In this document: one piece after another, positions 1 to 7,099 of the stretch | Layout: every line of letters begins with the position of its first letter | How positions within the stretch are numbered: position 1 is the first letter of the stretch | Origin: Candidatus Tenebribacter mawsonii | GTDB taxonomy: Bacteria; Cloacimonadota; Cloacimonadia; Cloacimonadales; TCS61 | Assembly (NCBI GenBank): GCA_030765665.1 | Contig: JAVCCD010000081.1 | Coordinates: 1-9,471 of the forward strand | Direction of reading: 5' to 3' | DNA: 9,471 nt | Notes under the pieces: generated by a model | What the model saw: the letters and a program-made list of their open reading frames with translations, nothing else | Database searches by the model: none | Told to the model about the DNA's origin: nothing | Translations under genes and position numbers: made by a program

Positions 1-416
1 GTACCATAAATTAGAAGCCAACTCTTTCCAAAAATCAAAGCAATAATAGAAGGAACGATCCCCAATAGCAGTGCTGGCAGAAGCAAAGCAATACGGTAAA
101 TTGAAGCTTTGAGCGGGAGTCTGCAATGAGCAAATGGTGTAAGATACTTCCATTTAATTCCTATTTGAACTTGTGAAAACGTGAGTTTCCCAAAGATTAA
201 AAATCCGGTCGCATGAAGAACTTCATGAAGGAAAGAACCTAAAATAAATGCAGTTATAAAATAGGGAAGATCTAAATAGATAGATAAAAAACCAAGGGTG
301 AATGTCTGCCAATTCCAAATTAGTATAAAAGGGCAGACAAGACTAACAATAGAAATCAATACGATTGGGATAGCATAATAATTTGCTTTTAAGGTTGAGA
401 TTGCAAGATCTTTCAT
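1..416 (-). CDS. DUF3267-type putative membrane zinc metallopeptidase, N-terminal part (3' end outside window)
   Basis: I translated this frame by hand: 138 codons are open from an ATG at 416 to the window edge, so the C-terminus is missing. The visible part has three or four hydrophobic segments (about residues 15-35, 40-62, 68-77, 105-130). An HEVLH motif lies at residues 64-68, inside or next to a membrane segment. It is followed by a TPFAHC stretch (93-98) and a PL..S.YR.ALLLPALLLG segment. HExxH in a membrane context, followed by the TPxAHC-type motif, is what I know of the DUF3267 'putative zincin peptidase' family; substrates are unknown. The start lies only 3 bases after the stop of the upstream gene, which suggests co-transcription and perhaps translational coupling. 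The family call is fairly secure. Proteolytic activity is inferred from the motif only, and the zinc ligands beyond the two histidines cannot be named. Confidence 0.75.
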   Translation of the reverse strand, partial: MKDLAISTLKANYYAIPIVLISIVSLVCPFILIWNWQTFTLGFLSIYLDLPYFITAFILGSFLHEVLHATGFLIFGKLTFSQVQIGIKWKYLTPFAHCRLPLKASIYRIALLLPALLLGIVPSIIALIFGKSWLLIYG

Positions 417-419
417 GAA

Positions 420-1031
420 TTACTTAAAGAATTCATAACCAATAAGTAGATACATTTCGGATTCGATTCCGATAAGTACACCTCTATTCTGTCTTCCAAT
501 ACGCATGATATAACCTCTGGAATTTCTAAATTTTAGCTCATACCCTAAAATTGGTTTTCTATTCTCTGCTTGTGACCAGTTTATATCCAATCCCCATTCT
601 TCTGAAGCAAAGCGAAAACCAATGAGAGGAAGATGAATAGTAATATCTTCATCTCTTGATGTTTTAACATTTTCATAATTTATCTCAGTTCGTTTTATTC
701 CGCCATAAAAACCATAAGTAAAATAAGAATCTCTGGTTGCGTAATTTGAGAAATTATGTAGGTAGATGTTATATGACCTAAGTACACTAAATCTTTCATC
801 AAACGTATATATTTTTTGAAAGGTTGATCCACCAATTCCCATTACATCAATTAAATTAAAAATATCCAGTTGTGCTTGAGCACCTGAGATAGGCTTATCA
901 TAGTTATATTCTGGTAATTCTGGATAATAAACAGCAGCATTAATATTAAAAATATATTTCATAGGGTCGGCAGCTAGATGTAAACATACGAATGCCAAGA
1001 CAATTGTAATTAGGATTTTATTTTTATTCAT
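420..1031 (-). CDS. Small exported protein of unknown function, possibly beta-barrel-like
   Basis: This 203-residue protein is not one I recognise. Residues 1-21 form a clean Sec-type signal peptide: basic NKNK, a hydrophobic core, and a plausible cleavage after the Ala20-Ala21 region. Cys16 does not sit in a good lipobox. The mature part is rich in Tyr, Phe, Gly and Asn. It has alternating polar/hydrophobic stretches, clearest in the last 40 residues (GYIMRIG, GVLIGIE, MYLLIGYEFF), and ends in aromatic residues. This is compatible with antiparallel strands and a small outer-membrane or periplasmic beta-rich protein, but there are no diagnostic motifs. The ATG at 1031 has an AGAGAG purine stretch about 9 bases upstream. 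The gene sits 46 bases after the CYTH-GNAT gene and 3 bases before the DUF3267 gene, so a joint role with the putative membrane protease is possible. Coding status is well supported; function is unknown. Confidence 0.8.
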   Translation of the reverse strand: MNKNKILITIVLAFVCLHLAADPMKYIFNINAAVYYPELPEYNYDKPISGAQAQLDIFNLIDVMGIGGSTFQKIYTFDERFSVLRSYNIYLHNFSNYATRDSYFTYGFYGGIKRTEINYENVKTSRDEDITIHLPLIGFRFASEEWGLDINWSQAENRKPILGYELKFRNSRGYIMRIGRQNRGVLIGIESEMYLLIGYEFFK

Positions 1032-1077
1032 TTATATAACTCTCTAACATTTTATTATACTTACTTAAATCAAAGTG

Positions 1078-2019
1078 CTAGAGTTCTTTGTCCAGCAATA
1101 TTCTGCTTTCATTAACATTTATATCTTCTTCCAAGCCAGAAATGTAGAAACCATCTGTAAGAGCAAATTGGATCATCGCTTTATGTTTATTTCGTGTCTT
1201 CATTTTTATTTTACGAATACCCATTTCTTTAACATAGTTCTGTTGGAAGGAAGCTAGATTTTTGGCAATCTTGTTCGTCCTGAATTCAGGAATCACCCCT
1301 CCCATCCACGAATAGAAATGATCTTCTACTTGAAAACCAACCTTAAAACCAGCTGGCTTGCCTTGCCAAAAAGCAATAAGAATTAGGTGCATTTTATTTG
1401 TTAGTCTTTTTTCATAATCACTTACTTCATAAGGATTTTCAAATTCGGGTATTTGTTTTGATATTTCTATTGCTTGCTGGATTGTTCCTTTTTTAATTAC
1501 CAGATTAGCTTCCATCAGCATATCACTATAAGAATTATTTATGAGATCTTTATTTTCTATTTGAAATAATGTGAGGTATTCTTTACATTGTTCATAAAGT
1601 TTGTCCGCACCAATATTTCCAGTCTTATCAATAACTTCAATCTCTACAAAACTACCAAGATTCTCAACTTCATCGATATGAAACTTAACATTATCTATAT
1701 AATAAATTTCTCTCTTTTTGTTAACGATTACTAAAGTACCGATAGCTTTTAATAACTGCTGTTTTACAAGGTCCTCTTTTCTGGGATGATAATATAAAAC
1801 TTCAGAACGTTTTGGCCCAGAAATATCTTCTCTATCATAATGCACAAGGCTGTACTCAATATTTCCTTCACGCATTTTGAGGCGTCCGTTTGTTACCTTG
1901 AAGTATGTATCTCTTTGGTTATCAATTCCTTTAAGAAGAGCTTTTTCTTGTGTAAGTACATTGCGGATGAATGTCGGATCCGCACATTTTGCTTTTATCT
2001 CGATATTTAAAATTGCCAA
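1078..2019 (-). CDS. CYTH domain (class IV adenylate cyclase-like) fused to a GNAT-like acetyltransferase domain
   Basis: The protein has 313 residues in two domains. Residues 1-165 look like a CYTH (triphosphate tunnel) domain of the CyaB/class IV adenylate cyclase-like branch. The strand-1 signature is E7-I-K9-A-K11, followed by the D37-T-Y-F turn, basic strand RLKMR (46-50), KKREIYYID (101-109), and the acidic strand HIDEVENLGSFVEIEV (114-129). CYTH enzymes bind metal and a triphosphate. Members of this branch include adenylate cyclases and thiamine-triphosphatase or polyphosphatase relatives, so the substrate cannot be read off. Residues 170-313 resemble a GNAT N-acetyltransferase: strands around 211-240, then GGVIPEFRTNKIAKNL at 241-256. 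That last stretch occupies the acetyl-CoA pyrophosphate loop position, but the usual RxxGxG/A reads R-T-N-K-I-A. The start is TTG at 2019. An in-frame TAA lies immediately upstream and the CYTH signature begins at residue 7, so no other start is reasonable. It follows the desulfurase stop by 5 bases. Confidence 0.8.
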   Translation of the reverse strand: MAILNIEIKAKCADPTFIRNVLTQEKALLKGIDNQRDTYFKVTNGRLKMREGNIEYSLVHYDREDISGPKRSEVLYYHPRKEDLVKQQLLKAIGTLVIVNKKREIYYIDNVKFHIDEVENLGSFVEIEVIDKTGNIGADKLYEQCKEYLTLFQIENKDLINNSYSDMLMEANLVIKKGTIQQAIEISKQIPEFENPYEVSDYEKRLTNKMHLILIAFWQGKPAGFKVGFQVEDHFYSWMGGVIPEFRTNKIAKNLASFQQNYVKEMGIRKIKMKTRNKHKAMIQFALTDGFYISGLEEDINVNESRILLDKEL

Positions 2020-2024
2020 TTATA

Positions 2025-3158
2025 CTAACCGATTTGAGAATTGTAAATTTCAATTATTTTTTCGATAGCATCTTCAATTTCTTTTTTTGTAGTCATTTTA
2101 CCAGTAGAAAAGCGGATTGTTCCCTTGGCATATTCTATTGGTACATTCATTGCTTCCAGAACATGTGAAAGTGAAGTTGTATGATTATTGCAAGCTGCAC
2201 CAGCAGAGGCAGCAATTTCAAGAAATAGGGAATATTGGAAATAATCGTTCATATTTAGAAAACTCACGTTCAAAGTGTTTGGTAGTCGTTTTTCAGGATG
2301 GCCATTTAGTCTTACATCCGGTATTGCTTTTACTAATCCGTTCCATAACTTGTCACGAGTATTTTTTAAGTGCTCAATATTTTTTGCGAGATCTTGTTTA
2401 GCAATTTCACAAGCTTTTCCTAAAGCAACTATTTCAAGAACATTTTCTGTTCCAGCTCTAAAGCCATTTTCCTGTTTAGCTCCAAACATCAATTTTTCGA
2501 GTTTAGTGCCTTGTTTGATGTATAATGCACCAACTCCTTTAGGTGCGTAAATTTTATGCCCTGCAATAGAGATCATATCAACATCAAGCTCTAAAACATC
2601 TACAGATATTTTCCCAAGAGATTGAGCTGCATCAGTATGCATACAAATACCATTCTCATTTGCTATTTCAGCGATTTCAGCAATTGGTTGTATAGTGCCA
2701 ACTTCATTATTAGCATGCATAATTGAGATGAGAATTGTTTTGTCAGTTATCGCTTTTTGTACAGATCTAACAGAAACAGAACCATTTCTATCTACGGGTA
2801 AGTATGTAACAACAAAGCCATGTCCTTCCAGATATTTACAAACTTCAATAATTGCTGGATGTTCAATTACTGAAGTGATAATATGATTTCCTTTATGCTG
2901 GTTAGCAAAAGTATAACCTCTAATAGCATAATTATTTGATTCTGTTCCACCACTTGTGAACACAATCTCTTCTGGTTTGCAATTTATAAGTTCTGCAAGT
3001 TGTACTCTAGCTTTAATTATAGCCTTTCTGGAGTTAACCCCGAACCAATGAGAGCTGGATGGGTTTCCAAAATTTTGTGTTAGAAAAGGTTGCATAGCTT
3101 CAGCAACTCTTGGGTCTATAGGTGTAGTCGCATTATAATCCAGATAAATTGGTTCCAA
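2025..3158 (-). CDS. PLP-dependent cysteine desulfurase, NifS/IscS family, with a selenocysteine-lyase-like active-site loop
   Basis: This enzyme would remove sulfur from cysteine as a protein-bound persulfide and leave alanine; sulfur goes to Fe-S cluster, tRNA or cofactor assembly. The 377-residue fold type I aminotransferase is complete. It has the N-terminal YLDYNATTP, GGTESNN (70-76), the PLP-stacking His100 in IEHPA, HANNEVG (148-154), Asp176 and Gln179 in HTDAAQS, the PLP Schiff-base Lys202 in AGHKIYAPKG, and R234-A-G-T-E-N. The catalytic cysteine is Cys323 in ASAGAACNNHTTSLSHVL, with the loop length of group I enzymes. The GAAC-[NH] context and the C-terminal IRFSTGKMTTKKEIE resemble eukaryotic selenocysteine lyase (SCLY) and its bacterial relatives more than IscS. 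The long IscU-docking tail of IscS is absent. The start is TTG with the Shine-Dalgarno GAGGTG 7 bases upstream. It lies 5 bases from the CYTH-GNAT gene. nifS, iscS or SCLY-type naming cannot be settled here. Confidence 0.93.
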   Translation of the reverse strand: MEPIYLDYNATTPIDPRVAEAMQPFLTQNFGNPSSSHWFGVNSRKAIIKARVQLAELINCKPEEIVFTSGGTESNNYAIRGYTFANQHKGNHIITSVIEHPAIIEVCKYLEGHGFVVTYLPVDRNGSVSVRSVQKAITDKTILISIMHANNEVGTIQPIAEIAEIANENGICMHTDAAQSLGKISVDVLELDVDMISIAGHKIYAPKGVGALYIKQGTKLEKLMFGAKQENGFRAGTENVLEIVALGKACEIAKQDLAKNIEHLKNTRDKLWNGLVKAIPDVRLNGHPEKRLPNTLNVSFLNMNDYFQYSLFLEIAASAGAACNNHTTSLSHVLEAMNVPIEYAKGTIRFSTGKMTTKKEIEDAIEKIIEIYNSQIG

Positions 3159-3165
3159 TTATTTT

Positions 3166-3171
3166 CACCTC
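3166..3171 (-). promoter_or_regulatory. Ribosome binding site fixing a TTG start (cysteine desulfurase)
   Basis: GAGGTG on the minus strand lies 7 bases before the TTG at 3158. The first ATG in frame is far into the conserved N-terminus, which begins YLDYNATTP, so this site decides the TTG start. Confidence 0.7.
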
Positions 3172-3204
3172 AATAAATTCTCAAGTCATTAATTTACTGT
3201 TCTT

Positions 3205-3537
3205 TCAGTATCTCTCATTTGAATTTCTTTGATCTTGAAATTCTACTGCTTTTTTAAAATTACTTAGATGATAATAAGCTGATCCTAAATTTGCAAGTGA
3301 TTCAGCAATATCTTCCCTAACGCCTGATTCATGAGATAATTGAAGTGCTAATTGTGCGTAATCAATACTTTTTCGTGCAGAAATTTCCTGATAAGCTTGT
3401 GAAAGTTCATTTAAAATCTCAACTCTTTCATTTTGAGTTGCTGTTTTCAAATAGACTTCTAAGCTATCGATGTGTGTGCCAGCCAATAAAAAACTCAACA
3501 TGCAGGCAATAACTATAATTATCAGAAAATAACGCAT
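3205..3537 (-). pseudogene. Exported TPR protein, truncated and probably frameshifted remnant
   Basis: The frame encodes 110 residues. Residues 1-20 are a signal peptide or membrane anchor; Cys12 follows V-I-A, a possible lipobox. About two TPR-type helical hairpins follow (roughly 37-70 and 75-105), with the pattern seen in long exported or sensor TPR proteins: ILNELSQAYQEI, SIDYAQLALQLS, LANLGSAYYHLSNFKKAVEF. The conserved pattern breaks at residue 100, and the last ten residues (QDQRNSNERY) are not TPR-like. Removing one base at 3234 (G on the minus strand) restores a good TPR helix, FQIKEIQMRDT, which matches the common YxLKSLKIREE pattern. That frame then reaches a stop at 3189. The gene thus looks like the 5' end of a much longer TPR gene that lost its body and gained a 1-base insertion. 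It has a good RBS (GAGGTG, 4 bases before the ATG), so a short protein may still be made. It heads the left-hand gene cluster, after the terminator. Confidence 0.6.
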
Positions 3538-3625
3538 TAAGCACCTCTATTTATTAATATGTAGCTGAATAAATATAATTATGAATTTGCGCAAGTATTT
3601 TATTTTTTGGTTTGTTTGCTACAAC

Positions 3626-3651
3626 AAAAAAGGGGTGAATAAATCCACCCC
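3626..3651 (-). terminator. Rho-independent terminator of the transhydrogenase operon
   Basis: On the minus strand a perfect 6-bp stem GGGGTG/CACCCC (3646-3651 with 3632-3637) closes an 8-base loop and is followed directly by six T residues (3626-3631). It lies 17 bases after the stop of the fusion subunit gene. It separates the redox operon from the TPR and desulfurase cluster. The plus strand lacks a matching T-run after the stem, so it acts in one direction. Confidence 0.9.
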
Positions 3652-3668
3652 AATATTTATTGAAATGT

Positions 3669-6600
3669 CTATTTAGCTTTTTTTTTCAATTTGGTTATTC
3701 TTTTCTTTTGAACACTTGCTTGTTTAGGCGCATCAAAATGCATATTTTCAACGGTGTATAGGAAATCAAGCAACTCTTGATTTGATAAAATCCTTTTTTT
3801 GGTTTTCTTAGCTAGTATTTTTTCTGCTTTTTTAATCCAGTATGATACTTTTGCCTCTTGTGCAGTTAAAATTCCAGCTTTTTTAAATGTCTTTAGAAGT
3901 TTATTGTGAATAGTTGAGTTTTTAGGATTTCTGAAGTGGGATATTCTTCCATCGTCAGCAATAGAAGTAGATTCCAGTTCTAAGTACGATGCTTTAGGTA
4001 GAATTAAACGTGATGAATCCGCATCATCAATATGAGTATTTACAGATACAATAAAATTACTATTTTTTATATGCTTTTTTTGTTCTTCACATGGTAATTC
4101 ACCATAGAAGAGAACAAAATTATTATTTTCCGGTTCACCTGCTTCAATACCAAGTTTTTGGAAGCCTTGGAAGTTATTAAATTTGGAAGTAGGAAGTATA
4201 CCTGATCCTTCTTCAAAATTACATACCAGTGATGATATAGCCCAGATGTTCCAAATTGCTTCCTCAGAAATCAGATCACGATTATAGATGAATACTGTTT
4301 TTTCGGGAAGGTTAAGCTTCAATGGTTCAACATTGTGTTCAATGTCATCGATATCATCCATTTCTTCTTTAACAAGCTCTATGTTGTGTTGCAGTAATCT
4401 TTCAAGTGTTTTTACAATTGGTTCATCATTGTGGAGCTCATCAGCAAAATCATTGAAATCACTAGTTTCTTTTGTTATCAATACCATTTTAGCGCCATTT
4501 CTCTGCATTCTGCGAGCAATAGTTTTATGAACCTTACTTATCGTACCAACTATCACAATGCATTTTGCCTTATCGAGATCATCATATGATTTTATTAGAT
4601 TTGTGTCTGCAAGCTTATCAACAAAACTCTCATATATAGAAAGAGATGATATTTTTGATCCAATTGTATTTGCAACATGTTGTATTAATAATGTTTCCTC
4701 AATCGATGAAGTTGGAGAGATATAAACCATTTTAGATTCAGCATTTTTCAATTTTTCTTGAATCATTTCTGCTGCTTCATCATAATTTGTAATTGGAATC
4801 CATTGGTCATTATCTCTTCGGAACGGGTGAGTGATCCTATCTTCATCTTCAAATATTTGCCAACCGAATTTACCATCAAAACACAAATCTCTTTGATTGA
4901 AAGACCCATTATCCGTAGGTTCGATGATTGTAACATTATTATTTTGCACACTCACTTCAATGTTACATCCAGTTCCGCAAAGTCCACAATTCTGAATAGT
5001 TTTTTCACTTAAATGTGGATTAAGTTTAGTATTCGTATTTTTTGGTAGCAAAGCTCCAACAGGGCAAACTTCTATACATTTTCCACAAATTTCACAACTT
5101 GTTTTAGAAAGGCTTTCACCAAATTCAGGAGCTACATAAGTTGTAAACCCGCGATAAATGTAACCTAATACGCCAGGTCCTTGAACTTCAGCACAAATTC
5201 TTACACATCTGCCGCAATTAATACATTTGTTTGCATCACGACGTATGAATGGGTGGCTGTCATCAATTGGATGCTTATTTTTGCCACCCATGAAAAGATC
5301 AACATTAATGTTGTATTTAGTTGCGTAACTTCTAAGATCGCAAGATTCGTTAACATTACAACCACATTCTAAGCATCTATCAGCTTCAGCACGCGCATCT
5401 TCTTCTTCAAATCCTGTTTCAACTTCCTTGAAATTTGAGACTCTTAACTTTGATTCTAATTCGGGCATTTTGAAGCGAGGTATTTCTTCATATTGTTCAA
5501 ATTCTTTTGGATCGATATCCTTTAATTTATTCTCTTTTTTGGAATCGAAAAGCTTAATTGGATCGATCATTGGCTGGTTGTTCAAAAATCTATGGATAGC
5601 TTCTGCAGCTTTTCTTCCATCGGCAATAGCTTCGATTGCAGTTGCTGGTCCTCTGCGAAAATCACCACCTGCAAATATGTTGCCAAGTCCCGTAAATTGT
5701 GATTCTTCATCAGCAAGTACTGTATCCCATTTTGTTAAAGGTAACTCCTTACCTTTGATTTGATTTGCTTTTTTTACAACAAAAGAGATTTCTGGTTTCT
5801 GAGAAATTGCTGCGATTACTGTTCCATAATCTTCTTTAAAAAACTCACCTGTTGGTTCCGGTCTTCTTCTTCCGCTGTCATCCGGTTCGCCAAGTCTCAT
5901 TTTTTCCATTTTTATAGATTTAAGCATTCCTTTTTTGCCAATATTTTCTACAGGATTTGTAAGAAAATGAAATTTGATCCCTTCCTCTTCAGCTGCATCT
6001 ACTTCATATGCCTCAGCAGGCATTTCCTGTCTGGTACGCCTGTAAACAAGTGTAACATTTGCTCCTAAACGGGCAGCAGTTCTAGCGCAATCTATGGCAG
6101 TGTTCCCACCTCCAATTACAGCTACCTTTTTTTCTAGTTTGATCTTCTTTCCTAAAGTTAGATCTCTTAGAAAATCTACACCTAAGAAACAGCCTTCCAA
6201 GTTGTTCCCTTTTACTCTCATAGGAACAGCGTTTTGTGCACCAATAGCAAGGTAAACAGAATCATAATCTTTATTCAATTCAGAAAGAGAAATATCTTTT
6301 CCAAGTTGAGTTTTATAGTTGATCTTCATGCCATTTTTGCACATTAGTTTAATTTCTTTATCTAAAATTTTCTTTGGAAGTCTGTATTCTGGAATTCCAT
6401 ATCGTAACCAGCCACCTGCTTTTGGTGCTGATTCAAAAACGGTAACATTATAACCTTTATTAGAAAGATAATATCCGCAGGTAAGTCCGGAAGGTCCGGC
6501 ACCAACTATTGCAATTTTCTTTCCATTATCAGGATCTTTTTTGGGAACATATTGTGATTTATTAAAGATGTCAAAATCAGCTGCATGTCTTTTAAGTTGA

Positions 6601-7094
6601 CGTATAGCAATCGGTTCATCAACAATATCTCTCCTACATTCTTCTTCGCAGAATGCCGGACATACTCTTCCAATAGAAAGTGGCATCGGTAAGGTCTCTT
6701 TAATTATTTTTACAGCTTCCCTGTGCTGACCGTTAGCAATTAGTGAAACGTAACTTTGGATATCAACATGATCTGGACAAGCAACTTTGCATGGAGCTTC
6801 ACAATCTGCATAGTGATCAGAAAGCAGGAGTTCCAATGCCATTTTTCTTGCTTTATGAACTTCAACAGAATCTGTCTCGATCTCCATTCCACCTAATGCT
6901 TCAGTTCCACAAGCAGTAACAAAACCTTTTCTGTTTTTTACTTTAACAGCACAAACCCAACATGAACCGTAGGGTGATAGCTCTTTATCATGGCATAAGG
7001 TTGGTATTTCAATTCCGACACTATTTGCAACATCCAGGATCTTTTGTCCTTTTTTTGTTTTTACATCTTTTCCATTTATTTTAATAGTTATCAT
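3669..7094 (-). CDS. stnC: NuoG/GltD-type fusion oxidoreductase, probable StnC-like NADPH subunit of an electron-bifurcating transhydrogenase
   Basis: Probable NADP(H)-reacting and wiring subunit (1141 residues, cytoplasmic). Domains in order: NuoG/HydA-type [2Fe-2S] ferredoxin, residues 1-75 (C34, C45, C48, C62). Cluster region 94-153 (H94, C98, C102, C106, C145, C149, C153), matching the GltD/NfnB/DPYD N-terminal domain. FAD domain from GAGPSG (198-203) with GGWLRYGIPEYRLPK (227-241). NADP-binding domain from GGGNTAID (328-335), with VYRRTRQEMPA (350-360) as the usual 2'-phosphate contact. FAD-closing AGGDFRRGPATA (475-486). Cysteines 574/577/579/585. Two [4Fe-4S] motifs (624/627/630/634 and 667/670/673/677). 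Molybdopterin-oxidoreductase Fe-S motif (703/706/710/738). C-terminal NuoG/FDH-like fold (about 755-1060), then a Lys-rich tail. No Cys or Sec occurs where formate dehydrogenases bind Mo, and no H-cluster motifs are present. The ATG has AAAGGA upstream and lies 5 bases after the NuoF-like gene. NuoG plus GltD is my recollection of the StnC architecture; the symbol is by similarity. Confidence 0.85.
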   Translation of the reverse strand: MITIKINGKDVKTKKGQKILDVANSVGIEIPTLCHDKELSPYGSCWVCAVKVKNRKGFVTACGTEALGGMEIETDSVEVHKARKMALELLLSDHYADCEAPCKVACPDHVDIQSYVSLIANGQHREAVKIIKETLPMPLSIGRVCPAFCEEECRRDIVDEPIAIRQLKRHAADFDIFNKSQYVPKKDPDNGKKIAIVGAGPSGLTCGYYLSNKGYNVTVFESAPKAGGWLRYGIPEYRLPKKILDKEIKLMCKNGMKINYKTQLGKDISLSELNKDYDSVYLAIGAQNAVPMRVKGNNLEGCFLGVDFLRDLTLGKKIKLEKKVAVIGGGNTAIDCARTAARLGANVTLVYRRTRQEMPAEAYEVDAAEEEGIKFHFLTNPVENIGKKGMLKSIKMEKMRLGEPDDSGRRRPEPTGEFFKEDYGTVIAAISQKPEISFVVKKANQIKGKELPLTKWDTVLADEESQFTGLGNIFAGGDFRRGPATAIEAIADGRKAAEAIHRFLNNQPMIDPIKLFDSKKENKLKDIDPKEFEQYEEIPRFKMPELESKLRVSNFKEVETGFEEEDARAEADRCLECGCNVNESCDLRSYATKYNINVDLFMGGKNKHPIDDSHPFIRRDANKCINCGRCVRICAEVQGPGVLGYIYRGFTTYVAPEFGESLSKTSCEICGKCIEVCPVGALLPKNTNTKLNPHLSEKTIQNCGLCGTGCNIEVSVQNNNVTIIEPTDNGSFNQRDLCFDGKFGWQIFEDEDRITHPFRRDNDQWIPITNYDEAAEMIQEKLKNAESKMVYISPTSSIEETLLIQHVANTIGSKISSLSIYESFVDKLADTNLIKSYDDLDKAKCIVIVGTISKVHKTIARRMQRNGAKMVLITKETSDFNDFADELHNDEPIVKTLERLLQHNIELVKEEMDDIDDIEHNVEPLKLNLPEKTVFIYNRDLISEEAIWNIWAISSLVCNFEEGSGILPTSKFNNFQGFQKLGIEAGEPENNNFVLFYGELPCEEQKKHIKNSNFIVSVNTHIDDADSSRLILPKASYLELESTSIADDGRISHFRNPKNSTIHNKLLKTFKKAGILTAQEAKVSYWIKKAEKILAKKTKKRILSNQELLDFLYTVENMHFDAPKQASVQKKRITKLKKKAK

Positions 7095-7099
7095 ACTAA

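Noticed and set aside
3205..3207. TGA at the end of the TPR gene as a selenocysteine codon, prompted by the SCLY-like neighbour
   Set aside because: The frame after it stops again within a few codons without TPR pattern. I see no convincing hairpin downstream, and a 1-base frameshift explains the sequence better.
3587..3594. TTGCGCAA palindrome before the TPR gene as an operator
   Set aside because: It is only 8 bp with no extension and no second copy, so chance is an adequate explanation. A TTGCGC/TATTCA promoter pair over it is too weak to list.
3669..7094. Reading the large fusion protein as [FeFe]-hydrogenase HydA, formate dehydrogenase alpha or complex I NuoG
   Set aside because: H-cluster motifs (TSCCPxW, FMACPGGC) and a Mo-binding Cys/Sec are absent. 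The GltD-like FAD/NADPH module is not part of NuoG, and no membrane subunits of complex I are present.
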